A DNA stretch of 64,000 bases, taken from the NCBI GenBank assembly GCA_965224415.1, contig CBDCZB010000001.1, positions 496,001 through 560,000 on the forward strand, written 5' to 3'. The notes beneath the pieces were generated by a model. That model made no database searches, was not told where the DNA came from, and saw nothing but the letters and a program-made list of their open reading frames with translations. This stretch comes from DAOUJI01 sp965224415. GTDB taxonomy: Bacteria; Chloroflexota; Dehalococcoidia; Lucifugimonadales; JAGWBF01. This document shows, piece by piece, positions 24,283-33,199 of the stretch (the stretch's first letter is position 1; each line of letters opens with the position of its first letter). The position numbers and the translations under genes are program-made.

Positions 24283-26478
24283 CTAGCTTGGTGAAGACGC
24301 AGGGGACTCGTTATATCGAGTTACGCTCAACACTCCCTTGATTCCCTCCAACTTGGAGAAGAGGCGACTAAGCTGAGCCACGCCCGTGGTAGAGAGGGTC
24401 AGAGACATGGTGGCCGTGCCGTCGGGGTTCTCGCTAGTCACCACCATCGCGATGTTGACGCCCTGCTCCGACACCTGCGTTGTGACGTCCCTGAGCAAGC
24501 CCACCCGGTCCCAGGCCACGATGGTCACTCTTACTGGGTAGAACTGCTGCACCTCGCCCCAGTCCACGCTGACCAGCCTCTCCTTCTCGTCCTCGTTGCG
24601 GAGGTTGGGGCACGTCTTCTTGTGGACTGTGATTCCCGTGGCCCGTGTGATGTAGCCGACGATTTCCTCTCCGGGAATCGGGTTGCAACAGCGGGCCATG
24701 CGGGTGAGCAGGTCTCCCACCCCAAGCACCTTGATGCCGCTGGAAGGACTGGAGAGAGGCAGGTCCGGGGCCGGTTGGTCCACGGCCCGCTTCTCCTGGC
24801 CTGCCATCAGCCTGGAAGCCACCTGGGAGTCGGTGATGGTGCCGGAACCCAGGGCCGCCAGAAACTCCTCCGGGCTGTCGTATTTGAATATCTTGGCGAC
24901 GTCGGCCTCGCTCACCGACATGCTCAGCCGTCGCAATTCCTTGCGGAGGTAGTCTCTGCCCCGTTGTACGCTGGCTCCTCTAGCCTGGCGCCTGAACCAG
25001 AGTCTGATGCTCTGCCGGGCGCCGGCCGTGCGCACGTATCCGAGGCTGGGATTGAGCCAGTCCAGGCTCGGTCCGCGGGCGGCTTTGGTGGTGTGAATCT
25101 CCACCGTGTCGCCGTTGTTGAGCTGGTAGTCCAAGGCCACGAGACGCCCGTTCACCTTGGAGCCTATACATCGGTGACCAAGCTCAGTGTGTATCTTGTA
25201 GGCGAAGTCTATGGGAGTGGACCCCGACGGCAGCTCGATGATCTCGCCCTTGGGCGTGTAGACGAACACCTGGTCCCGGAAGAGGTCGGTCTTGACCCCC
25301 TCCAGGAACTCTTCCGTGCCGCTGACCCCCCGCTGCCACTCCAGCAGCTGCCTCAACCAGGCCATCTTGGTCTCGAATCTGGGGTCGGAGCCGCCGCCTT
25401 CCTTGTAGCGCCAGTGGGCCGCCACTCCATATTCAGCCGTCTGGTGCATGTCTTGGGTCCTGATTTGGACCTCCAGAGGCACGCCCCCCTCGCACATGAC
25501 GGTGGTGTGAAGGGACTGGTAGAAGTTCTCTTTGGGCGCGGCTATATAATCGTCGAACTGGCCCGGCATTGGATGCCAGAGGTTATGCACCACTCCCAGA
25601 GAGGCATAGCAGTCGTCCTTGCCTTTCACCAGCACCCTCAGGGCGTAAAGGTCGTATATCTCGCTCAGTTCCATGCCCTGGGCCTGGTACTTCTCCATCT
25701 TTTTGAAGATGCTGTAGATGTGCTTGGGCCGCCCCATGACCTGGGCGCTGACTCCGGCCTCTTCCAGGGTTTCTGAGAGAGTGACCGCCACCCGTTTGAT
25801 GTAGTCCTCCCGCTCGTCCCTCTTGAGGTTCAGCATCCGGGATATGGACTTGTACTTGGAGGGTTCGATGTGCCTGAAGGCCAGGTCCTCCAGCTGCCAC
25901 TTGATTTCCCAAATCCCCAGGCGGTGGGCCAGAGGGGTGTAGATGTCCAGGGTCTCCTGGGCGATCATCTTCCGCTTCCTGGGGTTGAGGGCTCCCAGGG
26001 TCTTCATGTTGTGGAGGCGATCGGCCAGCTTTATGAGGACCACGCGGATGTCCTCTGCCATGGCCACCAGCATCTTGCGGAGACTCTCGGCCTGAATGCG
26101 GTCGTCGCGGACGGCGCCGTTGGCCCTGCCTTCTCCTTCGTCCATCATGCTGACGTCCATGCGGGTCAGCTTGGTTACGCCGTCAACGAGGCTCGCCACG
26201 TCGGTCCCGAATTTTTCCTGTATTTGCTTGTGTGTGACGCCGCAGTCCTCAACGACGTCGTGGAGCAGCGCGGCGGAGATGGTGGTCTGGTCCAAGCGCA
26301 TGTCGGCAAGGACGAGGGCGGCCTGGAGGGGATGTTCTATATACGGCCCGCCCGATGCACGGGTCTGGCCCTCGTGGCATTCGGCCGCGAACTCGTAGGC
26401 GCCTTCTATGGACTCGACGCTTTCCTGGGGCAGGTAGTCCTCAACCCTGGTTATGAGGTCTTTAATCCCGCTGGTCAC
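24283..26478 (-). CDS. relA: Bifunctional (p)ppGpp synthetase/hydrolase, RelA/SpoT family
   Basis: The long Rel architecture is complete. An HD hydrolase domain has SGGPYIEHPL, ALLHDVVEDCG and KLADRLHNMKTL. The synthetase has YALRVLVKGKDDCYASLGVVH and PKENFYQSLHTTV. TGS (VFVYTPKGEIIELPSGSTPIDFAYKIHTELG), a conserved-cysteine region (MARCCNPIPGEEIVGYITRATGITVHK) and a C-terminal ACT domain follow. Intact HD and synthetase motifs suggest both activities. I prefer the GTG at 26478, just before GIKDLITRVEDYLP, where the family usually begins; the frame is open to a TTG at 26547 (754 residues). It is divergent from hisS. Confidence 0.93.
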   Translation of the reverse strand: MTSGIKDLITRVEDYLPQESVESIEGAYEFAAECHEGQTRASGGPYIEHPLQAALVLADMRLDQTTISAALLHDVVEDCGVTHKQIQEKFGTDVASLVDGVTKLTRMDVSMMDEGEGRANGAVRDDRIQAESLRKMLVAMAEDIRVVLIKLADRLHNMKTLGALNPRKRKMIAQETLDIYTPLAHRLGIWEIKWQLEDLAFRHIEPSKYKSISRMLNLKRDEREDYIKRVAVTLSETLEEAGVSAQVMGRPKHIYSIFKKMEKYQAQGMELSEIYDLYALRVLVKGKDDCYASLGVVHNLWHPMPGQFDDYIAAPKENFYQSLHTTVMCEGGVPLEVQIRTQDMHQTAEYGVAAHWRYKEGGGSDPRFETKMAWLRQLLEWQRGVSGTEEFLEGVKTDLFRDQVFVYTPKGEIIELPSGSTPIDFAYKIHTELGHRCIGSKVNGRLVALDYQLNNGDTVEIHTTKAARGPSLDWLNPSLGYVRTAGARQSIRLWFRRQARGASVQRGRDYLRKELRRLSMSVSEADVAKIFKYDSPEEFLAALGSGTITDSQVASRLMAGQEKRAVDQPAPDLPLSSPSSGIKVLGVGDLLTRMARCCNPIPGEEIVGYITRATGITVHKKTCPNLRNEDEKERLVSVDWGEVQQFYPVRVTIVAWDRVGLLRDVTTQVSEQGVNIAMVVTSENPDGTATMSLTLSTTGVAQLSRLFSKLEGIKGVLSVTRYNESPASSPS

Positions 26479-26621
26479 TGTGTCTGTCGGCTCCTGACTA
26501 TTTGCCCTGACCCTGTGTAGTCCATGATACCTTGACGCCGTGGTCAAGTCTAGCGGGAGCGCTCCTGGTGAGGCACGGTTCCGGCCTTATCCCGCCTGTG
26601 CGCCGCCTTTACACTAAATTG

Positions 26622-26641
26622 GGGCTAGGGTATTCTAGCCC
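26622..26641 (+). promoter_or_regulatory. Hairpin in the hisS leader
   Basis: GGGCTAG (26622-26628) and CTAGCCC (26635-26641) are exact reverse complements around GGTATT. The hairpin ends 2 bases before the GGAGG of hisS, so it could hide or expose the ribosome site. A TACACT -10-like box is at 26610-26615. I see no T-box elements. Confidence 0.45.
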
Positions 26642-26654
26642 ACGGAGGAAGACC

Positions 26655-27914
26655 ATGCAGTTCAAGGCCCCACGGGGCACCGCCGACAACCTCCCGGAAG
26701 ACCAGAAATACTGGCGCTATATCGAGCGGCAGGCGGTGCGACTATGCGGCCAGTACGGTTTTTCCCGGCTTGACACCCCCGTGTACGAGGACTCAGGCCT
26801 GTTCGTCCGCTCCGTCGGCGAGGGCACCGACATCGTGGAAAAAGAGATGTACACTTTCCTCGACCGAGGGGGCGACAGCATCACCCTCCGGCCCGAGGGC
26901 ACGGCCCCCGTCTGCCGCGCATATTTGGAACACGGGATGCACAATCTTCCCCAGCCTGTCCGCCTCTACTATTTCTGCCCCGTCTTCAGGTACGAGCGGC
27001 CCCAGTCGGGCCGTTTTAGAGAGCACCATCAGTTCGGGCTGGAGGTCTTGGGAGACGCCGACCCGTCGGTGGACGCGGAAGTTATCGACTTCGCCTGGAG
27101 CTTCATGGGGGCCCTGGGACTGGGCGATGTGAACCTGACAGTCAACTCCATAGGAGACTCGACCTGCAGGCCGGAATACATAAAGAAGCTCCGAGACTAT
27201 TACTCGCAGCACGCGGACAGGGTATGCCAAGACTGCCGCAACCGACTGGACCGCAATCCTCTACGCTTGCTGGACTGCAAACAGGAGACGTGCATTCCCC
27301 TTGGCGCCGAGGCCCCCATGTCGGTGGACTTCCTCTGTGACGAGTGCCAGCGGCATTGGGATCTCCTCAAGAAGTACTTGGCCGCCGCGTCCATACCCTT
27401 CCGTGTGGACCATCGCCTGGTCAGGGGATTGGACTACTACACCCGAACAGTGTTCGAGATTCAGCCCAAGGAAGAGGGCGGCCAAAGCACTATTTGCGGC
27501 GGAGGCCGGTACGACGGCTTGATAGAACAGTTGGGCGGCAGGCCGACGCCGGGCGTCGGATTTGGCACAGGCATGGAACGGCTTGCTCTTAACCTGAAAC
27601 GTCAGGAAATCGAAGTGCCGGACGAGACGGCGCCGCAATACCTGGTGGCGTCCATCGGAGAGTCCACGCGGGAGGCGGCCCTGAATATCACGACCGAAAT
27701 CAGAAAGAGGGGGGCTGGAGCCGTGCTGGGCAGCGCGTCCAGGAGCCTGAGGGGCCAGATGCGCCAGGCCAACGCCCTTGGATTCAAGTACGTGGTAATT
27801 GTGGGCGAGGAAGAGCTGGCCCGGAACGAGGTGGGCCTCAGGGACATGAGCGGCGCTGGCCAGGAAACGGTCTCCATCGATGGGCTTCTAAGAAGCTTAG
27901 ACGCCGCAGGCTAG
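26655..27914 (+). CDS. hisS: Histidyl-tRNA synthetase
   Basis: A class II synthetase of 419 residues; the ATG at 26655 has GGAGGAA upstream (an open frame to 26532 has no similarity). Motif 1 is near FSRLDTPVYEDSGLF. Motif 2 is FRYERPQSGRFREHHQFGLEVLG. The histidine-binding segment LVRGLDYYTRTVFEI is followed by GGGRYDGLIEQLGG, and motif 3 is GVGFGTGMERL. The C-terminal anticodon domain (YLVASIGESTREAALNI) is complete. A four-cysteine insertion (CQDCRNRLDRNPLRLLDCKQETC) may bind zinc; this cysteine pattern is common in bacterial HisS. Confidence 0.96.
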   Translation: MQFKAPRGTADNLPEDQKYWRYIERQAVRLCGQYGFSRLDTPVYEDSGLFVRSVGEGTDIVEKEMYTFLDRGGDSITLRPEGTAPVCRAYLEHGMHNLPQPVRLYYFCPVFRYERPQSGRFREHHQFGLEVLGDADPSVDAEVIDFAWSFMGALGLGDVNLTVNSIGDSTCRPEYIKKLRDYYSQHADRVCQDCRNRLDRNPLRLLDCKQETCIPLGAEAPMSVDFLCDECQRHWDLLKKYLAAASIPFRVDHRLVRGLDYYTRTVFEIQPKEEGGQSTICGGGRYDGLIEQLGGRPTPGVGFGTGMERLALNLKRQEIEVPDETAPQYLVASIGESTREAALNITTEIRKRGAGAVLGSASRSLRGQMRQANALGFKYVVIVGEEELARNEVGLRDMSGAGQETVSIDGLLRSLDAAG

Positions 27915-28037
27915 GAGTTGTTCCCATTGAGGCCATGCAGCGCAGCCGCCTAACCTGTCAATCCAAGTGCAACGAGTAATCACTATGGCCTTGAGGAGGC
28001 CACGTGACGTTGAAGAAAAGGGACATCCGTTGAATCG

Positions 28038-28063
28038 TCACTCCGGCGAAGGCCGGAGCCCAG
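28038..28063. repeat. Dispersed TCATTCCGGCG-type palindromic repeat, copy A
   Basis: TCACTCCGGCGAAGGCCGGAGCCCAG forms a hairpin (CTCCGGC/GCCGGAG). A related copy occurs at 56931-56956. It lies in the 280-base gap between hisS and the SDR gene, which holds no gene I recognise. Confidence 0.6.
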
Positions 28064-28101
28064 GAAACCTTGCGAGAAGGGATGGCGCCTCTGGATTCTG
28101 G

Positions 28102-28130
28102 CCCCATCCCAACCTTCCCCCAGAGGGGAA
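28102..28130. repeat. Diverged REP-like repeat, copy C
   Basis: CCCCATCCCAACCTTCCCCCAGAGGGGAA resembles the pyrimidine-rich core and complementary arm at 4014 and 6112. It lies in the same hisS-SDR gap. Confidence 0.5.
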
Positions 28131-28194
28131 CGGCCAGTCGCCGTCTATTTTCACTGTGCTGACGTTGTCGCTGTCTTCCGCCCGGATCTCCGAA

Positions 28195-28986
28195 CTACAT
28201 CATCGTGTAGCCTCCGCTGACGCTCAGGGTCTGTCCGGTGATGAAGCTGGCGGCGTCAGAAGCCAGAAACACCACTGCGTTGGCCACTTCCTGGGCTGAG
28301 CCCAACCGTCTCAGTGGATAAGCCCGCTTCACCCGCTCCAGAGTATCATCAGTGAAAATCTCTCTCATTTCGTGCCACATGCTCTCGCTGCTCATCTCCT
28401 CCGGCTCGGGCACTGTCAAGCCTGGGCACACCGTGTTGAGTCGGATGCCGTACCTCCCAGTCTCCCGCGCTATGGCTTTGTTGAGAGCTATCACGCCGGC
28501 CTTGCAAGCCGAGTAGACGGCTTCCCGGTACTCTCCCATCCTGCCGGCGTCGGAGCTTATGCTCACCACGCAGCCTGACTGGCGTTCGATCATGTGTGGA
28601 AGCACCGCTCGGACGCAGTTGATGGGGCTCCACAAGTTCAGGTCAACTTCTTTGACCAGCACGTCCCTCGGCTTCTCCATGAATAGCCTGTCCACGGACC
28701 AACCTACGTTGTTGACCAGGACGTCGACGCCGCCAAACTCGTCTATGGCGGCGGACACCATGTTTTCGACCTGCGGATAGTCGGTCACGTCTGTCTTTAG
28801 GACTACGGCCCTGGAGCCCGTTCCAAGAGCCGAGACTTCCTCGGCGACCTTGCCGCCCTGAGCTTCGTCTATCTCGGCGATGACCAGGTTGGCGCCCTCC
28901 TCTGCGAATGCGTGTACGATGGCCCGGCCGATGTTGGAGCCGCCTCCGGTGACGATGACGGTCTTGTTTCTCAGCCCCAGTTCCAT
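28195..28986 (-). CDS. Short-chain dehydrogenase/reductase (SDR)
   Basis: A 263-residue classical SDR: TGGGSNIGRAI (nucleotide-binding glycine motif, residues ~14-24), NNVGWS in place of NNAG, a catalytic serine in VSISSDAGRMG, and Y-x3-K in YSACKAGV. The ending ASFITGQTLSVSGGYTMM is typical. It reduces or oxidises a hydroxyl/keto group with NAD(P)H. Just upstream in the same orientation is a crotonase (35-base gap), so the pair may form 3-hydroxyacyl-CoA hydration and oxidation steps, by inference. Confidence 0.92.
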   Translation of the reverse strand: MELGLRNKTVIVTGGGSNIGRAIVHAFAEEGANLVIAEIDEAQGGKVAEEVSALGTGSRAVVLKTDVTDYPQVENMVSAAIDEFGGVDVLVNNVGWSVDRLFMEKPRDVLVKEVDLNLWSPINCVRAVLPHMIERQSGCVVSISSDAGRMGEYREAVYSACKAGVIALNKAIARETGRYGIRLNTVCPGLTVPEPEEMSSESMWHEMREIFTDDTLERVKRAYPLRRLGSAQEVANAVVFLASDAASFITGQTLSVSGGYTMM

Positions 28987-29021
28987 GACTGTTTCCTCCT
29001 ATAGCTTGCCGCGGCGGTGGG

Positions 29022-29801
29022 TTAGAACACGGGTTGTCGCTTGTCCTTGAAGGCAGTGATGCCCTCCCTGGGATGGGGAGATGTCGTGGTGTATTCCACG
29101 AAGGCCTCGACCTCCTGGGCCACACCCTCTCGCAGAGGCAGTTGGCGGCCCCTCCGCACCATGTCCTTGGTGCGCGCCATACCCTGGTCACTCTTGTGCC
29201 TGAGTTGGTCCAACAGACCCTCCAGTTCCTGGTCCAATTGTTCCGGGGGGACAGCCCGCAGCGCCAAGCCCCACTCCTGGGCTTCCTTCCCGGACAGCCA
29301 CCGTCCGGTGAAGAGCAGTTCCATCGCCCGTTGGCGCCCGACGCGTCCGGGCAGCCGTTGGGTTGAGCCGCCGCCGGGCATCAACCCGAAGTTGGCGTGC
29401 TGGTCGCCGATGCGAGCGTCCTCGGCAGCGATGACCATGTCGCATCCCAGCATCAGTTCCAGCCCTCCTGCCAGCACGAAACCGTGGACTGCTCCAATAA
29501 CCGGAAAGGGCAGTTCCTCCAGCTTGAAGATAATTCCGTTGAGGACGGTCAGGTAGTCTTTGATGCGGTCGGGGGCGTCCAGGGAACCGGCTATCAGGTC
29601 CAGGTCGGCTCCAGTGCAGAAAGCCCGTCCATTGCCTCGGATTGTCAGGGCTTTCAGTCCCGGCGTCATCTCCAACTGTTGGAGGGCGTCAACTATCTCC
29701 CGCAGCATGTGGGGGCTCAGCGAATTCAACGCTTTAGGTCGGTCAAGGATTAGTGTGGCGAAGGGCGGGTCTACCTCGAGGCGGATGTTTCTGTAGTCCA
29801 T
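29022..29801 (-). CDS. Enoyl-CoA hydratase/isomerase family protein
   Basis: A 259-residue crotonase with both oxyanion-hole regions: AFCTGADLDLI and VHGFVLAGGLELMLGCD. The first catalytic glutamate is kept (GGLELM). At the second, the usual QPE reads DQH (ARIGDQHANFGLMPGGGSTQRLPG), so the water-activating pair of classical hydratases is incomplete. It may be an isomerase, hydrolase or another crotonase activity. It starts with an ATG and probably forms an operon with the SDR downstream. Confidence 0.9.
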   Translation of the reverse strand: MDYRNIRLEVDPPFATLILDRPKALNSLSPHMLREIVDALQQLEMTPGLKALTIRGNGRAFCTGADLDLIAGSLDAPDRIKDYLTVLNGIIFKLEELPFPVIGAVHGFVLAGGLELMLGCDMVIAAEDARIGDQHANFGLMPGGGSTQRLPGRVGRQRAMELLFTGRWLSGKEAQEWGLALRAVPPEQLDQELEGLLDQLRHKSDQGMARTKDMVRRGRQLPLREGVAQEVEAFVEYTTTSPHPREGITAFKDKRQPVF

Positions 29802-29927
29802 CGGCGGCTCCCTACGTGCAGTATACCGTTCCGGTCGGGAGACCCAATGATACTATAGGGTTTCGGGACTGTCAGTCGGCTCTTTCATAGAAGGCGGAGT
29901 CCTTGACACCCGGAGACGGGCTGGGCT

Positions 29928-30404
29928 ATGGTTCTTGCAGTTGCAATTGCGAGTGAAGCGTTGAAACACGAGCAAATCCTGGAGACGGTAAAGGCCCAAG
30001 GCCTCAGGCTCACGCCCCAGCGGCTGATCATCCTGTCGGCCATAGCTGACGGCCACGGCCACATGAATGTAGACGAGGTCTACCGCCGGGCCAAAGACAC
30101 CTATCCCTATATGGACATAGCCACCGTCTACCGCACTCTCCATCTCTACAAGAAGCTGGGCCTGGTCACCGAAGTGGGGATAGGCGACAGGCTGCACTAT
30201 GAGCTTACCGACCCCGACGCCCGCCACAACCACATGGTCTGTCGCGTATGCGGTAAGGCGGATAACCTCAGCCCCTCTTACCTTGACGAGTTCAGAACGC
30301 GCCTCGTGGCCGAGTTCGACTTTGAGCCGGACCTGGACCATTTCACTGTCGACGGAGTGTGTTCCACTTGCCGGACGGACAACGGCCAGGACCCCCACGA
30401 CTGA
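29928..30404 (+). CDS. Fur-family metalloregulator
   Basis: A 158-residue Fur/PerR/Zur-type repressor. The winged helix LRLTPQRLIILSAIADGHGHMNVDEVYRRAK and DIATVYRTLHLYKKLGLV is followed by the dimer domain. It has the HNHMVCRVCGK motif and a second cysteine pair CSTCR that form the structural zinc site. The metal it senses cannot be decided by eye. Regulated genes would carry a Fur-type box; I did not find a convincing one nearby. Confidence 0.92.
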   Translation: MVLAVAIASEALKHEQILETVKAQGLRLTPQRLIILSAIADGHGHMNVDEVYRRAKDTYPYMDIATVYRTLHLYKKLGLVTEVGIGDRLHYELTDPDARHNHMVCRVCGKADNLSPSYLDEFRTRLVAEFDFEPDLDHFTVDGVCSTCRTDNGQDPHD

Positions 30405-30457
30405 CGCGTCAGCCCGCCGTGCATGCCCGCCCCGGCATTCTGCACGGCCTCCCGACC

Positions 30458-30778
30458 ATGAAAACCGCGAAACAAGGCGCTCCTGAACAGCACGGCAGGG
30501 TGAGGCTCAGGGTCCAGCCGAAAGCATCGAGAGACACCGTTGGCGGCGTTAAAGATGGAACGTTGCAAGTGTCTGTGAAGGCCACGCCGGAGAAGGGGAA
30601 AGCGAACAAAGCCGTCACCGACTTGCTGGCCGACGCTCTGGGTGTGCCCAAGTCGGCGGTCGTCATAGTGCGGGGCCATTCATCCCGGGACAAGTGGATT
30701 CAAGTCGAAGGAATGACGGCCCAGCAAGTCTACGTCCGGCTGGCAAAGGAGACCGCCACAGGTGGAGGCGCCCCATAA
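30458..30778 (+). CDS. DUF167 (YggU) family protein
   Basis: A 106-residue protein beginning at the ATG 30458; the frame is open upstream but overlaps the Fur gene without similarity. The family core is VRLRVQPKASRDTVGG ... LQVSVKATPEKGKANKAVTDLLADALGVPKSAVVIVRGHSSRDKWIQVEG. DUF167 proteins are small alpha/beta proteins of unknown role, common in bacteria and eukaryotes. It lies 53 bases after the Fur gene and may be co-transcribed. Confidence 0.88.
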   Translation: MKTAKQGAPEQHGRVRLRVQPKASRDTVGGVKDGTLQVSVKATPEKGKANKAVTDLLADALGVPKSAVVIVRGHSSRDKWIQVEGMTAQQVYVRLAKETATGGGAP

Positions 30779-30838
30779 CGCCCGGCTTAGTTTTTGGGCG
30801 TCCTCAGATAGAATCGAGAGCCAAGAAAGGAGCCGTTT

Positions 30839-31864
30839 ATGGAGATTGCGCTGAGGGTTCCGGGCTGCGCCCCCGCCAATGAATCCGCGGCCTTTGCCCG
30901 CAGGGTGGAAGAGGCTGGGTTCGACGGTATGGGCATTCCGGACACCCAGCTGATTATGCGGGACGTGTACGTAACCTTGGCCCTGGCGGCCCAAAACACC
31001 TCTAACTTGAAACTCTACACCGCTGTGACCAACCCGGTTACGCGCCACTTCTCTGTGCTGGCGTCCCTTGTCCAGACGGTGGAGGAGCTGGCTCCGGGTC
31101 GGATAGGCATAATAATAGGCAGCGGCTACAGCGCAGTGCGCACCATCGGACAACCCAGGTCCACGCTGGACATGATGCGGAAATGCGTGCTCACGGTGAG
31201 GAGCTTGCTTGCCGGCGAACAGGTCGACTTCGACGGTTTCCATGCAAGGCTGCCTTTCGCCGCCGGACGGCGCACCCCTCTAATCATCGCAGCCAGCGGC
31301 CCCAAGACCCTGGAATTGGCTGGAGAAGTGGCCGACGGAGTCCTCATATCCGCTGGCTTGCATCCCGCCATGCTGGATGCGGCGATGGAACGAGTGGAGG
31401 CCGGAGCCAGACGTGCGGGGCGAAACCTCGGCAGTGTCGAAGTCATGCACGCCGGACGCGTCCATATATCCCAGGACATGGAGACGGCCCACGCGATGGC
31501 GCGGCCGGTATGCGCTCAGTGGGTGATGGAGCCGTACAGAGCCTCATGGCTCAAGAAAGCCGGGATCGAGGTCCCAGACTTTGAGATTCCCCCGGAACTG
31601 CTGGCTCTCTATCCCGACATCCCCCACGCTGAGGACTGGGACGAGGCGCGCAGGCTCACTTCATTTCTGTCCGACGACATGGTGGCCGAGATGTGCGACG
31701 CCATCGGGCTGTTCGGTCCTCCCGACCACGTCGCCTCCCGGTTGGGCCAACTGCGCGACTACGGCATATCCAGGTTCTTCGTCCAGACTACGGAGACCTA
31801 CTCCTTCCCAGAAAGCACGCTGGAAGTCTTTCGAGATTCCGTTTTACCGCAACTAAGGGGATAG
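30839..31864 (+). CDS. LLM-class flavin- or F420-dependent oxidoreductase
   Basis: A 341-residue luciferase-like TIM barrel: EIALRVPGCAPANESAAFARRVEEAGFDGMGIPD, LAPGRIGIIIGSGYSAVRTIG, and RRTPLIIAASGPKTLELAGEVADGVLI, the pattern of methylene-tetrahydromethanopterin reductase-like and monooxygenase members. The cofactor (FMN or F420) cannot be told by eye. The ATG has AAAGGAG upstream. A second, different LLM protein is at 54985. Expansion of this family is typical of SAR202-type Chloroflexota. Confidence 0.9.
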   Translation: MEIALRVPGCAPANESAAFARRVEEAGFDGMGIPDTQLIMRDVYVTLALAAQNTSNLKLYTAVTNPVTRHFSVLASLVQTVEELAPGRIGIIIGSGYSAVRTIGQPRSTLDMMRKCVLTVRSLLAGEQVDFDGFHARLPFAAGRRTPLIIAASGPKTLELAGEVADGVLISAGLHPAMLDAAMERVEAGARRAGRNLGSVEVMHAGRVHISQDMETAHAMARPVCAQWVMEPYRASWLKKAGIEVPDFEIPPELLALYPDIPHAEDWDEARRLTSFLSDDMVAEMCDAIGLFGPPDHVASRLGQLRDYGISRFFVQTTETYSFPESTLEVFRDSVLPQLRG

Positions 31865-31911
31865 CCGCATTTTCCGTCAGGGACACGTGGAGCCGTAGGG
31901 GTTTCTAGACG

Positions 31912-33189
31912 TCAGGCAGGTGCGGGTTCAGCCGGAGCCTTGGGGCGGAGGGGCGTAAACAGCACGATGACGGCGGGAATCAGCGTCAGGATGCCGGAAT
32001 AGTAATATATCGAGCCGTAGCCGCCCCAGTGCTTGATTATGAGCTCCGAGGCCAGGAACGGAGTCGCGATCCCGATCAGCCCGCCGAGTCCGAAGACCAG
32101 CCCTATGGCCGTAGCCTCGGTGCCTCTGCCGACGATATCCAGCACTGAGGCCTGCAGGATGTGGTGCAGAGCGAAGCTGAAAAGCCCCATGCCCGCGAAC
32201 ACCAGCAGCAGAAGCCGGCTGTCTCCGGTCTTGACCACCAGCAGCGACAACGCCCCTGCTACAATGAAACCAGGCACCATGATGGCCTTGCGCCCGATTT
32301 TGTCGGACAGCGGACCTAGAATTGGCCCGGAAATCACGCCCATCCCAGCCAGCAGCCCTAGATGTAAGCCCGCCTCGATTTTGCCCATTCCCAAGCTGCT
32401 GGCAGCGTCGATGACCCCCATGTCGTCTTCGACGCCTATCAGGTAGAAGGGAGTCCAGTGGGCGACAGCGCTCAACCCAATGCCCCTGAGCGTTGCGGCC
32501 AGCACCAAGGCTATCACAACCGGGTTCTTGACCGCCGTCAAAGAATGGCGCAGCTGGGGCATCAGTTGTTTGGCCTCTTCCTTTTCGCCGTCGGGGCTCC
32601 CAACGTCCCTGAGCGACCACCAGACGAATACTGCCATCAGCGCCGCCGGGATTGCATAGATGAACAGAACGTAACGCCATAGGAGCACGGTCAGGAGGAC
32701 GGCTGCCAGCAGCGGCCCCAAGTAGTTGCAGATGTTGGCCACTGTGCCGTGGATGGTGATGGCGAATCCTCGCCTATCGGGGAACCGCTGGGAAAGGGCG
32801 GCGGCCGCAGGCAGGTGCCACAGCGAACCGGGCACGGAAATCAGCAGCACGGCCAAGACGAGGACCCCGAAGTTGGGAGACGCCCCCATTATGATGAAAG
32901 TGAGGGCCGACCAGGCCATGCAGGCGGTCAGGATCAGGCCCCACTTGTCCTTCAGCATATCGACCAAAGGACCGCCGCCCAGGTTGACGACACTGGATCC
33001 CCCCTGCCGAATGGAAAAGAGGACAGCAACCAGAAGGTTGCTGTACCCAAAAACAGCGGCTATCTCCCGCAGGATTAGGGGGAATCCCAAGTCATAGAGA
33101 TGGGATATGCCGTGGCCGAACGAGAGGCTCCCAAGGACGAAGCCTCGGTTCTGCCGAATTCCGACCTGGGCCGGTATAGCCTCTTCCAA
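31912..33189 (-). CDS. Major facilitator superfamily transporter
   Basis: A 425-residue membrane protein with about 12 hydrophobic helices and two MFS A-like loops: GGGPLVDMLKDKWG after helix 2 and GPILGPLSDKIGRKAIMVPG after helix 8. A charged central loop (GSPDGEKEEAKQ) separates the halves. The substrate is unknown. It is the last gene of a minus-strand run with two VOC genes (10-base gap), so it may import or export a compound those proteins act on. Confidence 0.9.
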   Translation of the reverse strand: MEEAIPAQVGIRQNRGFVLGSLSFGHGISHLYDLGFPLILREIAAVFGYSNLLVAVLFSIRQGGSSVVNLGGGPLVDMLKDKWGLILTACMAWSALTFIIMGASPNFGVLVLAVLLISVPGSLWHLPAAAALSQRFPDRRGFAITIHGTVANICNYLGPLLAAVLLTVLLWRYVLFIYAIPAALMAVFVWWSLRDVGSPDGEKEEAKQLMPQLRHSLTAVKNPVVIALVLAATLRGIGLSAVAHWTPFYLIGVEDDMGVIDAASSLGMGKIEAGLHLGLLAGMGVISGPILGPLSDKIGRKAIMVPGFIVAGALSLLVVKTGDSRLLLLVFAGMGLFSFALHHILQASVLDIVGRGTEATAIGLVFGLGGLIGIATPFLASELIIKHWGGYGSIYYYSGILTLIPAVIVLFTPLRPKAPAEPAPA

Positions 33190-33199
33190 AACGCAGGCC

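Noticed and set aside
24622..25776. 384-residue open frame opposite relA
   Set aside because: It lies entirely antisense to well-conserved Rel domains, has no recognisable motif, and is a shadow of high-GC codon bias.
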